Below are positions 1 to 9,213 of a stretch of DNA of 64,000 nucleotides, in pieces. Both the position numbers and the translations under genes were made by a program. This stretch comes from Leptospira perdikensis (GTDB lineage Bacteria > Spirochaetota > Leptospiria > Leptospirales > Leptospiraceae), in contig NZ_RQGA01000003.1 in NCBI RefSeq assembly GCF_004769575.1, positions 1,054,001 through 1,118,000 of the forward strand, read 5' to 3'. The notes below the pieces were generated by a model. The model was not told the origin of the DNA and made no database searches. It was given only the letters and a program-made list of their open reading frames with translations. How positions within the stretch are numbered: position 1 is the stretch's first letter; each line of letters opens with the position of its first letter.

Positions 1-1
1 A

Positions 2-3000
2 ACTGGACTGTATTATTCTTCTCTGCTTTTGGAAAAAGAAGGAAAAGACTATCATATTCTTTTAGCCAGAGCTGCTGAGTTATTGGAAAACCCTGGTCTT
101 GTTGATCCGCGTGTTGTTGGATTGTCATTGGATCCCATTTCAAGGCAAACAAGAGTTCGTATTCAGTTAAATTTATATTCCATATATATGAAGTTAGGTG
201 ATGTTCTTATGGCCGAAAAAAAATGGAAAGAGGCTTCGGAACTTGCATATGAATTTCGTTTGGATGAAGAAATGTTTTGGGCGAACGTACAAAGATTTAA
301 ATGGGAAAAATCTCGTTCTCCTAAAGAAAGAAATTCCAACTACTTAACCTATGGTAAAGATGCTGTTCAAACTTATCAAACGAACTTGAGTGTCCGGCTT
401 TTTTCTCCTAAACATCGGTTGGTTGACTTTTTGGAATCCTATTCAGAACTTCAACTGGCTTCTCGTGAAACCAAAACATTTGTAAATCACTGGGAAAATT
501 TTAGGAGTCTGGAATTGTTTCGGGATTTTGTATCTGCTCAATTTGAATTTGAAGACTCTAAGTTAAATTTATATTATCAGGACTTGTTGAAATGGGTAAA
601 AGGATACCGTAAACTTACAAATTCCATTTCTGAAAAAGCATTAAAACGAGAATCGGTAATTCATTCTCTCAAACAACAGTCAATTGAAGCGCAAAATTTA
701 GAGAGTGTGATCACTAAACTTAGGAACGTTTCACCAGAAAGATCTGCATTTTTAGATCCGAAACGACAACCTTCCGATGAGTTTTTAAATGGATGGATTG
801 GTCTTTATCAAACAAACGAATCTGTTCACACTTTATATCTATCACAGGGAAAAATTCAATCGGATACCTGTAAATCATTAGAGGAAATTTATTCCTGTTT
901 ACCGAAGTTTACAGACTTTTCACCTACTATTCAAATCATCGGATCAAAAACAAATGGAAGTTTGGTGCGATCTGTTGTTAACGAATATAAAAAAACCAAT
1001 TTTTATCCGACCCTGCTTTTTGATAGAACACATAATGAGTTATTCCCTGAAAGAAATGAACGTAGATTGAAATGGGTAACCGTTTATGGGGATTCGGAAA
1101 AAAATAAACAAAATACAAATGTCCGTCATTTATCTTCCGGAAATTTAGGTGTATATCTTTATGATACTGATTATTTGGTAACAAACCGTTCTTTAGATAA
1201 ACAAACAAGTTTATTCGGTGACGAAAAATCTCATGTTTTACCGCTCCGTGAAATATTTCAAGGGAGTGCTTCTGAAATTTCGGTCATAGGATTAAGTGAT
1301 GCTAATTTTAATACTCCTAAACAATGGAATCTTTTTAGTAAGGTTTACGAAGTTTTGCGTTCGAAACGAATTCAGAATGTTGTATCATATCAATCAGAAA
1401 CGAAAGAGAACTATACTTCTTTAAAACTTGATCAGTTTGCAAAAGATAAGGATCGTTTGCTTTTTGGTAATTGGAAAGAATTTACGATTTCGAAAGAAGG
1501 TCTTGTTAAAAAAGCCGAAGAGTTCATCTCTGTTGGTTTCCTCAAAGAAAAATCTAAAGAGTTTGTTGATGCTTATGAAAATTATTATACGGCTTCTACA
1601 CTATTAGATGACGGTGATCCGTCTTTACCTGTTCTAGAATTAAAGTTAGCAAAATTAAAAACAGAAATATTCCCCAATGTTCCTAGGAGGTCTATATTTA
1701 AACCTCTTTGGTCGAAGTACGCAAACTCTCCTTTTCAAAACCAAATTCGATATGAATATCTTGTGTCTTGTTTTTCATCTAAAGAAAAGGAAGATTGTAA
1801 ATACAATTCTTCTGAATTTATAGGAGAAGAAAAAGACTCTTATTTGGGGGCTTTGGAATTTTATATTCAACTTCGTAGTGGAAAAGTAAAAGACATTGCC
1901 AGTAAAAATGAACTTAGAGCCAAAGTCGAAACAAAGGAAGATCCTTTTTTGCAAGCCTATCGTTTGGGAACTTTATACATCCAAAATTATTTGTTCAACG
2001 AAGCTGATTTAGAAACCAATAAACTAACACAACTTGCGAAAACACAAAAAGAAAAAACGGTCGTTAAAAACCGTATTTTGGAGTTATACTTTCATAAAGG
2101 TTTTTTGTTGGGTGATAAAGAAATTTATCTGACTCCGCTCACTTCTACTTCAGCCTACAATTATGGATTCAAAAAAGACTGGAAAAATTTCGATGAAAAA
2201 GTTCTTTCTCGCGATTTTACAAAATTTGGATATGCCGATTCTATTTATGATTCCTACCGTTTGCGATTGTATACTGCATGGAAAGAACAATTACAAACGG
2301 GATACTTTGAACCCCTATCTTTGACACCAGAGTATTTGACAAGTGGGGAGTCTGTAATCACCAAACTTTCCCATTTGAATAAAACTTTGTTATTTCATTT
2401 ACTTTTGAGTTCAGTTCCCTTTCAAAAGAATGGGGAGGTAAATTCTTTAATTGAACTTTTGGTTTCTGAAGAATTGAAAGAAGGTCGCAATTACCGAACT
2501 TTATTTTTTCGTTTGGAACTGGCCAAAGCTTTGTTACTTCGTGGTGAAACGGAAATGGTGGAATCTTTGGTTTCGAAAATTCAATCAATGGATAAAGAGT
2601 TGGGAGAGGGAAATCGGTTTTGGCAAGAAAGATGGAACGATTTTAAGTGGAAACGTGATTTTTTTAAAAACCAAACTTCTACTATATCTCACACTAATCC
2701 GTTTCTAAAATTCTTCCAGGTTGCTAAATCCAAAAAACCAGAGGAATATATTTCTCTGGTAAATGAATTTAACAAAAAACATCGTGGAGAGTTTTTAAGC
2801 CCAGAACTCAAAGAAGAGTATGAGTTTTTATTCCATTTCCTTTTACAACAAAGTTTGGAAAAGAATAGTTCTGAAAGTTTTTTTGATTTGGCAGTTGCTC
2901 GAGAGACTTTCCGTTTTACCTCCAATCGATTTTCCAACAATGAATTGTATGTAAAACATCTCCCGAACTTTGAATTCTATGCGGAGCGATTGAAAAAGAA

Positions 3001-3865
3001 AATGATTGGGAAACAAGAGTTTCATGGACTCTTTGATCTTGGTAAAAAAACATATTTTTTAAGTTTTGCTTCTGGGAAATCACTTGGCCGCGAATTGTTT
3101 TCTGATAACAAATCGATTTATAGAGAGTCCGTTCGTTATTTCCGTTCTGCAGAGTCAGGAAACCAGGAAGTGATTTTAAGAGAGTCACTCGCAGATAAAT
3201 ACCGAACGAACCTAAGATTAAATAAATCCAACCGTCACTATATCTATAGTTCAGGCATTCATGCGGTGGTTCCTATGGTTTTACCGGATACAGAATACTA
3301 TGGAGTTGCCTCTGTATCTGACTTTCTTTCCAACCCTGTGATTAAGTATAATTCCATAACACCAAAAAAACCAGATGTATCCATCGTTGGTTGGAAATCT
3401 ACTTTGGAAAACGAAATCAATGCGAATCTTCTTCTTTGGGAAACCAGTGGTAAAAAAGATGGTTTTGCACCATATAGCATTGATTTCGCGGAGATAGGCT
3501 GGTGCGAAAACAATTATTTGTGTATGGGAGAACGTGCTTTATTTGATATGGCGAATAAAAATTCCAATACTGCTACTATTTACGCAAATCAAAGGATGGG
3601 GGCGTCGGCTCAATATACAAATGATTTTAGTGGGGTTGCTTATTACCTTGCTCGCGAGAACGTTGGGTTATTTGTTTTGCATTCAGGAATCCAAACAGGG
3701 GTTCATAATTTGTTTTTTCTGAAACAGTTTTTGTTAGCGAGTGATTTACCAAAACCTTTACACATTCGTTTGGTGGAAGGAAAAGATGCGGCCAGAAATT
3801 CTACTGTGGATGACCGCTTTTGGATTGGTTATAAACTTTATACATCCGCTATGATAGAAGATTAG
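2..3865 (+). CDS. Large TPR-like protein with C-terminal CHAT-like domain (5' end outside window)
   Basis: The frame is open to the left edge, so the true start lies upstream; the first in-window candidate, TTG at 29, is probably internal. About 1,287 residues are visible. Most are helical and charged, with paired-helix segments that look like degenerate TPRs (roughly residues 500-850 counted from the TTG). The last ~230 residues resemble a CHAT (caspase-like) domain: a GIHAVVPMVL strand, a SVSDFL segment, and a C-terminal stretch ending in an FWIGYKLYTS-like strand. At the position expected for the catalytic His of THG there is TSG (Ser codon 3446-3448); a Cys follows in GWCENN (codon 3503-3505). 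It may therefore be a catalytically dead or diverged CHAT protein. The stop overlaps the stop of the convergent downstream gene. The CHAT assignment is an inference from weak motif similarity. Confidence 0.6.
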   Translation, partial: TGLYYSSLLLEKEGKDYHILLARAAELLENPGLVDPRVVGLSLDPISRQTRVRIQLNLYSIYMKLGDVLMAEKKWKEASELAYEFRLDEEMFWANVQRFKWEKSRSPKERNSNYLTYGKDAVQTYQTNLSVRLFSPKHRLVDFLESYSELQLASRETKTFVNHWENFRSLELFRDFVSAQFEFEDSKLNLYYQDLLKWVKGYRKLTNSISEKALKRESVIHSLKQQSIEAQNLESVITKLRNVSPERSAFLDPKRQPSDEFLNGWIGLYQTNESVHTLYLSQGKIQSDTCKSLEEIYSCLPKFTDFSPTIQIIGSKTNGSLVRSVVNEYKKTNFYPTLLFDRTHNELFPERNERRLKWVTVYGDSEKNKQNTNVRHLSSGNLGVYLYDTDYLVTNRSLDKQTSLFGDEKSHVLPLREIFQGSASEISVIGLSDANFNTPKQWNLFSKVYEVLRSKRIQNVVSYQSETKENYTSLKLDQFAKDKDRLLFGNWKEFTISKEGLVKKAEEFISVGFLKEKSKEFVDAYENYYTASTLLDDGDPSLPVLELKLAKLKTEIFPNVPRRSIFKPLWSKYANSPFQNQIRYEYLVSCFSSKEKEDCKYNSSEFIGEEKDSYLGALEFYIQLRSGKVKDIASKNELRAKVETKEDPFLQAYRLGTLYIQNYLFNEADLETNKLTQLAKTQKEKTVVKNRILELYFHKGFLLGDKEIYLTPLTSTSAYNYGFKKDWKNFDEKVLSRDFTKFGYADSIYDSYRLRLYTAWKEQLQTGYFEPLSLTPEYLTSGESVITKLSHLNKTLLFHLLLSSVPFQKNGEVNSLIELLVSEELKEGRNYRTLFFRLELAKALLLRGETEMVESLVSKIQSMDKELGEGNRFWQERWNDFKWKRDFFKNQTSTISHTNPFLKFFQVAKSKKPEEYISLVNEFNKKHRGEFLSPELKEEYEFLFHFLLQQSLEKNSSESFFDLAVARETFRFTSNRFSNNELYVKHLPNFEFYAERLKKKMIGKQEFHGLFDLGKKTYFLSFASGKSLGRELFSDNKSIYRESVRYFRSAESGNQEVILRESLADKYRTNLRLNKSNRHYIYSSGIHAVVPMVLPDTEYYGVASVSDFLSNPVIKYNSITPKKPDVSIVGWKSTLENEINANLLLWETSGKKDGFAPYSIDFAEIGWCENNYLCMGERALFDMANKNSNTATIYANQRMGASAQYTNDFSGVAYYLARENVGLFVLHSGIQTGVHNLFFLKQFLLASDLPKPLHIRLVEGKDAARNSTVDDRFWIGYKLYTSAMIED

Positions 3866-4947
3866 AGCTCTTTGTTTAGAAATTGTTTACGACTTTCTTC
3901 TGGTAGATCAAAGAGCTTTTGAACTTCTTTATGAAACTGTCGGAAGTTTTTACCAGAACTGATAAACAAAGATTCAAAACTGAATTCTCCAGAATGGTAA
4001 CGAAGAGCCCCTAAAAAGTCTTCGTTGTTCCATTCTCTTGTTAGAAATTCTTTGGATTTTTCTTCAGGTACTAATTTTTTTTGGATCACATCTTCTTTAA
4101 ATCTTTTGATGATTTCTTGTTTTTGTAAGTGTTTGTTTTCTGAATCTATTCCTGAAGTATAAAGTGTTTTTAATTCCTCTGCATATTTTTTTAAAAGACT
4201 TAGAGTGACTTCGCGACGAACCTTCTCTTTTTTAAATTTTTGCAAATGAAGACTTGATTCCCCTTCTTTTTTTGTATAATAAATTTCTATTCCTTTTTCT
4301 TCCACATAACTGGCGTAAGATTCGTTAAGGGTGCTGTCCCCCGGAAGGTAGGCTGTGGCATGTGCCATTTCGTGGAAAACTAGACCAACCAGTCTATGGT
4401 CTGGCCAACTTAACTGTGGAGAAAGAACGGGATCAGAAAACCAACCAAGTGTCGAGTATCCGCCGATAGCTCGGATACGTGTATCATACCCTTCGGATTG
4501 TAATTCTTTTTCGAGTGAGATTGCCATTTGTTTGTCAAAAAAACCTTTGTAGGGAACTGTTCCTGCAATGGGAAACCACCAGGTATAGGACTTAAGTTCT
4601 AATGCCTCTGAAGCACTGACATTCCAACCGATTTCTTCTCGATCTAACTTTGTATAGTACTCAAAACCTCCTTTTTCATTTAATGTTAGTTCCCCGATGG
4701 CAAAATTTCTGGCATCTCGAATTAAATTTAATTTTTGTTTTGTTTTTATATCTAATTCCGGTAGGTTAAGAATATCTTCGATTTTTTCACGACCCAAGAT
4801 AATGGACGATTGTTCCTTACCTAAGTGAAATAAATATGGTAAACACCCAGAAATAAAAATGGGGAATAGTAAAACCGTAAATATTCTTGGAATCTTTTTG
4901 GTTCGACAAGGAAGGGGAATCGACAAAAGTGGAAGGGGTTTTGACAT
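3862..4947 (-). CDS. Putative secreted aminopeptidase lipoprotein (COG4324/DUF2265-like zinc peptidase)
   Basis: The 361-residue protein begins with a basic, hydrophobic leader ending in FISGC, a lipobox that puts the lipidated Cys near residue 35, so it should be a membrane-anchored lipoprotein. The core carries GYSTLGWFSDPVLS followed by VGLVFHEMAHATAYL and a downstream NESYASYVEEKG. HExxH plus the later NExxA is the zinc-site arrangement of the COG4324 'predicted aminopeptidase' family, and the GWFSDP segment is typical of that family. The substrate is unknown. The start codon is only 3 bp from the start codon of the divergent HtrA-like gene, and no good Shine-Dalgarno (SD) sequence is seen, so the start is moderately certain. 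The stop codon overlaps that of the convergent CHAT-like gene. Confidence 0.8.
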   Translation of the reverse strand: MSKPLPLLSIPLPCRTKKIPRIFTVLLFPIFISGCLPYLFHLGKEQSSIILGREKIEDILNLPELDIKTKQKLNLIRDARNFAIGELTLNEKGGFEYYTKLDREEIGWNVSASEALELKSYTWWFPIAGTVPYKGFFDKQMAISLEKELQSEGYDTRIRAIGGYSTLGWFSDPVLSPQLSWPDHRLVGLVFHEMAHATAYLPGDSTLNESYASYVEEKGIEIYYTKKEGESSLHLQKFKKEKVRREVTLSLLKKYAEELKTLYTSGIDSENKHLQKQEIIKRFKEDVIQKKLVPEEKSKEFLTREWNNEDFLGALRYHSGEFSFESLFISSGKNFRQFHKEVQKLFDLPEESRKQFLNKEL

Positions 4948-4950
4948 TCT

Positions 4951-6078
4951 ATGGAAAGAAAAACTTCGATTCCGCCAGTCGTCTACATTAACTTTGCATT
5001 AGTTTTTGTACTTTTGTTTGCGATCTTCTTTCCTGAAATTCGATCGGCAGTCACAAAACTATTTGCTTCTCCAAAACCCATTTCTTCTAGCAAACAAAGC
5101 CAAGCCATACAAATCCAAACGAGTTTTCGTAATGTTTATCGGGAAGCACAGCAATTTGTAGTCTCTATCCGTACGAAAAAAACAGAGATGATTTTTCATC
5201 CTTACGCTTTTGGGGAAAGTCGGGAAGATCGGATATCTTCGATTGGTAGTGGATTCATCATTGATGAAAGGGGATTTGTTGTTACAAACTACCATGTCAT
5301 TAAAAATGCAGAGATCATCGAAATCATCATGTCCGATGGACGAATTTTTCCAGCACGTTATGTGGGAAGTCATGAACGGGCCGACATTGCTCTTTTGAAA
5401 ATCCCAAGTAACGACCGTTTTACTCCTGCCTTTCTTGGTAATTCCGATGAAATTGAAGTTGGGGACTGGGCCATTGCCGTGGGTTCCCCTTATGGTCTAG
5501 AGAAAACATTCACCGTGGGAGTGGTTTCAGCTAAATCGCGAGAGGATTTGGATGAAACTGGGCAAACCCATATTCAAACTGATACAGCGATCAATCCGGG
5601 ATCCAGTGGTGGTCCGCTGCTCAATATTTACGGGGAAGTTGTTGGGATCAACCGCATGATTCGTTCTTCTTCGGGAGCAAGCGCAGGGATCGGATTTGCC
5701 ATTCCTATCAATTATGCCAAACGAGTCCTTCGCCAAATCGAACAAAATGTCGGCCAAAACATTCGACCGGCAACCCTAGGTGTCATGGCGACTGCTCCTC
5801 TTCCGGACCACAGGAAATCCCTGGGGATTCCCGGGGAAACCGTCGGTGTTTTGGTCTATGATATCGAACCTAACTCCTCTGCGGAAAAAGGGGGGCTTCG
5901 ACGTTACGACTTTATTGAAGGGGCGAATGGCCTACAAATCCGCCATATCAATGATTTACGAGAACAAGTGGGACTTGTTGGTCTTGGAGGCGTCTTACGG
6001 TTGAAGATATTACGGGATACCCAAGAGATGGAATTATCGATCCCTTTGGTCGAAGCCGCCTATAAAAAGGGCCAGTAA
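4951..6078 (+). CDS. HtrA/DegP-like periplasmic serine protease (S1C) with one PDZ domain
   Basis: The protein has 375 residues. An N-terminal hydrophobic segment (about residues 9-30) anchors or exports it. The trypsin-like domain has the complete triad: His115 in NYHV, Asp145 in ADIALLK and Ser219 in NPGSSGGP. A single PDZ domain follows from about 265 to 370, including GVLVYDIEPNSSAEKGGLRR. One PDZ plus an N-terminal anchor is the DegS-like layout, so it could be a regulatory protease or a general envelope quality-control protease. A purine-rich GGAAGGGG stretch 12 nt upstream could serve as SD; it lies inside the start of the divergent aminopeptidase gene. The aminotransferase gene follows after 5 bp, suggesting co-transcription. 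Confidence 0.93.
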   Translation: MERKTSIPPVVYINFALVFVLLFAIFFPEIRSAVTKLFASPKPISSSKQSQAIQIQTSFRNVYREAQQFVVSIRTKKTEMIFHPYAFGESREDRISSIGSGFIIDERGFVVTNYHVIKNAEIIEIIMSDGRIFPARYVGSHERADIALLKIPSNDRFTPAFLGNSDEIEVGDWAIAVGSPYGLEKTFTVGVVSAKSREDLDETGQTHIQTDTAINPGSSGGPLLNIYGEVVGINRMIRSSSGASAGIGFAIPINYAKRVLRQIEQNVGQNIRPATLGVMATAPLPDHRKSLGIPGETVGVLVYDIEPNSSAEKGGLRRYDFIEGANGLQIRHINDLREQVGLVGLGGVLRLKILRDTQEMELSIPLVEAAYKKGQ

Positions 6079-6083
6079 ATTTT

Positions 6084-7385
6084 ATGAGAAGAAATATAGT
6101 CCACTCGGGTGCTGATGCACTCATTTATGAAATCCGCCAGATTGTCGCCCTTGCCAAACAAATTGAGGCTATGGGAATCGGCATTACTTGGGAAAATATT
6201 GGAGACCCAATCCAAAAGGGAGAATCCATCCCCGAATGGATGAAAGACATCGTCAGTGGACTTGTCGCCCAAAACAAATCTTGGGCCTATACGGCAACAC
6301 AAGGGGATGAAACTACTCGTAAATTTTTAGCAACAAAGGTCAATGAAAGGGGTGGGGCTCAAATCACTTCCGAGGATATTTTATTTTTTAACGGCCTCGG
6401 TGATGCAGTTGCAAAAATATTTGGATTTATGAGAAGAGAGGCAAGGATCCTTGGACCTTCTCCCGCCTACTCGACGTTATCTTCTGCTGAAGCGGCTCAT
6501 TCCGGCTACGAACATCTAACTTATGAATTAAATCCCGATAACGACTGGATGCCTGATTTAGAAGACATTGAAAATAAAGTAAAATACAATGATTCGATTG
6601 CAGGGATTCTTCTCATCAATCCAGACAATCCTACTGGTGCGGTATATCCAAAAGAAGTGATGAGAGAGATTGTTAAAATTTGCGAAAAATATGACATTAT
6701 CTTAATTTGCGATGAAACCTATGCTCATGTTAATTATTCAGAATGGGGTAGTATCCATTTGTCTGAAGTGATTGGAGACAAAGTTTGTGGTTTTGCACTT
6801 AGATCGATTTCGAAAGAATTTCCGTGGCCTGGTGCTCGATGTGGATGGCTTGAGGTATTCAATCGTAAAAACGATCCAACTTTCGAAAGATACATTAAAT
6901 CTTTGTTAGATGCTAAAATGTTGGAAGTTTGTTCTACAACGCTACCACAACTTTCGATTCCACTGGTTTATTCTCATCCCGAATTTTTAAACCATTTAAA
7001 GTTTAGAAATCAAAAGTTTAAAAAACGTGCAGAGAAGGCAACGACCTTGCTTTCCGGTATCCCTGGGGTCAAAGTCATCCAACCAAAGGGTGCTTTTTAT
7101 TTAACCGTTTTATTTGAAGATGGGGCTTTAAAACCACATATGACTCTTCCCATATCAAATACTAAGGTTCGTGATTTTGTGGCACCACTTATGGACAAAG
7201 CTGCACTTGATAGACGGTTCGTTTTGCATTTGTTAGCTTCTGCTGGAATTTGTGTGGTTCCGCTTAGTTCCTTTTGTTGTAATCGGAATGGATTCCGAGT
7301 CACCTTACTTGAAGAAGACGAAGCAAAGTTCGAATGGATTTACACAACTCTTGCGGAAAATATAGGAAAGTATTTAGCATCTTAA
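6084..7385 (+). CDS. PLP-dependent class I/II aminotransferase
   Basis: The 433-residue fold-type I aminotransferase shows the usual order of motifs: an N-terminal GIGITWENIGDP segment, the substrate/PLP loop INPDNPTGAVYP, the PLP-contact DETYAHVNYS, and the Schiff-base lysine in SISKEFPWPGARCGW (Lys about 244). The closing region has GFRVTLLEEDE with the carboxylate-binding Arg. Which amino acid it uses cannot be told; the position directly before glutamate racemase might hint at alanine, aspartate or glutamate, but this is only context. It starts 5 bp after the protease gene, and its TAA stop is immediately followed by the murI ATG. Confidence 0.88.
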   Translation: MRRNIVHSGADALIYEIRQIVALAKQIEAMGIGITWENIGDPIQKGESIPEWMKDIVSGLVAQNKSWAYTATQGDETTRKFLATKVNERGGAQITSEDILFFNGLGDAVAKIFGFMRREARILGPSPAYSTLSSAEAAHSGYEHLTYELNPDNDWMPDLEDIENKVKYNDSIAGILLINPDNPTGAVYPKEVMREIVKICEKYDIILICDETYAHVNYSEWGSIHLSEVIGDKVCGFALRSISKEFPWPGARCGWLEVFNRKNDPTFERYIKSLLDAKMLEVCSTTLPQLSIPLVYSHPEFLNHLKFRNQKFKKRAEKATTLLSGIPGVKVIQPKGAFYLTVLFEDGALKPHMTLPISNTKVRDFVAPLMDKAALDRRFVLHLLASAGICVVPLSSFCCNRNGFRVTLLEEDEAKFEWIYTTLAENIGKYLAS

Positions 7386-8195
7386 ATGAATTCTCGCGGA
7401 AGATATAAAATAGGTATTTTCGATTCGGGTCTGGGTGGACTTTCTGTCCTCCGGACATTGTGGAAAGAAACTTCCAATATTGATTACATCTATTTTGGCG
7501 ATTTAATAAATTCTCCTTACGGACAAAAATCCAAATCAGAAGTTTTGGAACTTTCAAAAAATGCTTTTGAATATCTAATAGAGAAAGATTGTGAAGCTGT
7601 TTTGTTCGCTTGTAATACGGCGACATCAGCTGCTGCCGATTTCCTTCGAGCTAAACATTCGGTCCCTATTTTTGGAATGGAACCTGCTTTAAAACCAGCG
7701 GTGAGTCAAAACCCTGGGGTCAAAATTGCTGTGTTTGCAACGGATCTTACATTAAAAGAAGAGAAGTTCAAAAACTTAGTTTCTGGATTTCCCGCGGGAA
7801 CAGAAATACTTCCTGTCCCATGTGAGGGACTTGCAAAATTAATTGATAAAGATCTTTGGGAAGATGCTTGGAATTTGTTTGATTCTAAAATCAAAACCGT
7901 AGTAAATGATTCCGATATTTTTGTGTTAGGTTGTACACATTATATTTTTCTGAAAGAAAGAATTCTTTATAATTATCCAAAAGTAAAAGTTTACGATGGA
8001 AATTTGGGAACTACACTCCATATGAAACGAATTCTAAATCTGCCAGATTTTCAAGAGAATAAAAACCAATTAGATATCCTCTTGAATACTTCTGATTCTG
8101 ATTATGTTCATCTCGCTGGAAGGATTGCAAAAACGATCACTCCCAATCATACCCTTTCCCTTATTAATACCACTACAGGAAAACTCCATGTCTGA
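7386..8195 (+). CDS. murI: Glutamate racemase
   Basis: The 269-residue cytoplasmic enzyme interconverts L- and D-glutamate to supply D-Glu for peptidoglycan. It shows IGIFDSGLGGLSVLRTL, YFGDLINSPYG, the first catalytic Cys in FACNTATSAA (Cys76) and the second in LGCTHY (Cys183), so both acid/base cysteines are present. Length is normal. The ATG directly abuts the aminotransferase stop, and the last 8 bp overlap the start of purM, so translational coupling is likely. Confidence 0.95.
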   Translation: MNSRGRYKIGIFDSGLGGLSVLRTLWKETSNIDYIYFGDLINSPYGQKSKSEVLELSKNAFEYLIEKDCEAVLFACNTATSAAADFLRAKHSVPIFGMEPALKPAVSQNPGVKIAVFATDLTLKEEKFKNLVSGFPAGTEILPVPCEGLAKLIDKDLWEDAWNLFDSKIKTVVNDSDIFVLGCTHYIFLKERILYNYPKVKVYDGNLGTTLHMKRILNLPDFQENKNQLDILLNTSDSDYVHLAGRIAKTITPNHTLSLINTTTGKLHV

Positions 8196-9213
8196 TTCAA
8201 ATAAAGTTACATACAAAGATGCCGGTGTTGATACCGAAAAAGGACAAGAGTTTGTAAAAAGAATCAAAACAAATGTAGCCTCTACTCATAACAAAAATGT
8301 GTTGGGTGGTCTTGGCGGATTTGCGGCATGTTACGATGTTAGTTTTTTAAAATCTTATAACGAACCCATCCTTTTGTCTGGCACAGACGGAGTTGGAACT
8401 AAACTTCAAATCGCTCGTTTGTTGGACATTCACGACACAGTTGGAATTGATTTGGTTGCGATGTGTGTAAATGATATTCTTGTGAATGGTGGAAAACCAT
8501 TGTTCTTTCAGGATTATATTGCTTGTGGTAAACTCTTTTTGCCTCGAATGGAAGCCATTGTGTCTGGAATTGTTAAAGGTTGTACTTTAGCTGATTGTGC
8601 ATTGGTCGGTGGTGAAACTGCAGAACATCCAGGTGTTATGCCAGATGATGAATATGATTTAGCAGGATTTGTTGTTGGTGTTGTTGAAAAACAAAAGATG
8701 ATTGATGGTCGTTCGATCAAAGCTGGTGATTCTATTATTGGTTTGGGGTCTTCTGGTCCACATAGTAATGGTTTTTCACTCATTCGCAAGTTGTTACTAA
8801 AAGATGGAAAGTTGCCAACTTCATCGACTGATTTAGATTTTTTGAAAGACCATGTGTTCCAACCAACTAAAATTTATGTAAGAACAATTCTGTCTTTAAT
8901 CGAAAAATTTCCCATTAAAGGTATGGTTCATATCACTGGTGGTGGTTTTTACGAAAACATTCCTCGGGTATTACCGGCAGGAATTGGCGCAGAGATTAAT
9001 TTGATTCCGGAATCTTATGTTTTCTCGAAGTTAGAAAAAGATCACAGTTTGGATCGTCATGATATGTATGGAACCTTTAATATGGGTGTAGGATATATTA
9101 TAGTTGTAGATCCATCACAGGTAGATTCTGTTCTTGCAGAGTTAGAAACACTTGGTGAGTCTGCTTCTTTAATAGGAAAAACAGATTCTACAGGAAAAAT
9201 TTCAATTAAGTAG
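8188..9213 (+). CDS. purM: Phosphoribosylformylglycinamidine cyclo-ligase (AIR synthetase)
   Basis: The enzyme closes the imidazole ring in purine synthesis (FGAM + ATP to AIR). The frame is open further upstream, but the ATG at 8188 gives the standard N-terminus (MSDSNKVTYKDAGVDTEKG) and the usual length of 341 residues, so I chose it. Family motifs are GGLGGFAACYDV, the nucleotide/substrate motif SGTDGVGTKLQIA, ALVGGETAEHPG, GLGSSGPHSNGFSLIRK and HITGGGFYENIPRVLP. It overlaps the end of murI by 8 bp and the 3' end of the convergent kinase gene by 8 bp. Confidence 0.95.
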   Translation: MSDSNKVTYKDAGVDTEKGQEFVKRIKTNVASTHNKNVLGGLGGFAACYDVSFLKSYNEPILLSGTDGVGTKLQIARLLDIHDTVGIDLVAMCVNDILVNGGKPLFFQDYIACGKLFLPRMEAIVSGIVKGCTLADCALVGGETAEHPGVMPDDEYDLAGFVVGVVEKQKMIDGRSIKAGDSIIGLGSSGPHSNGFSLIRKLLLKDGKLPTSSTDLDFLKDHVFQPTKIYVRTILSLIEKFPIKGMVHITGGGFYENIPRVLPAGIGAEINLIPESYVFSKLEKDHSLDRHDMYGTFNMGVGYIIVVDPSQVDSVLAELETLGESASLIGKTDSTGKISIK

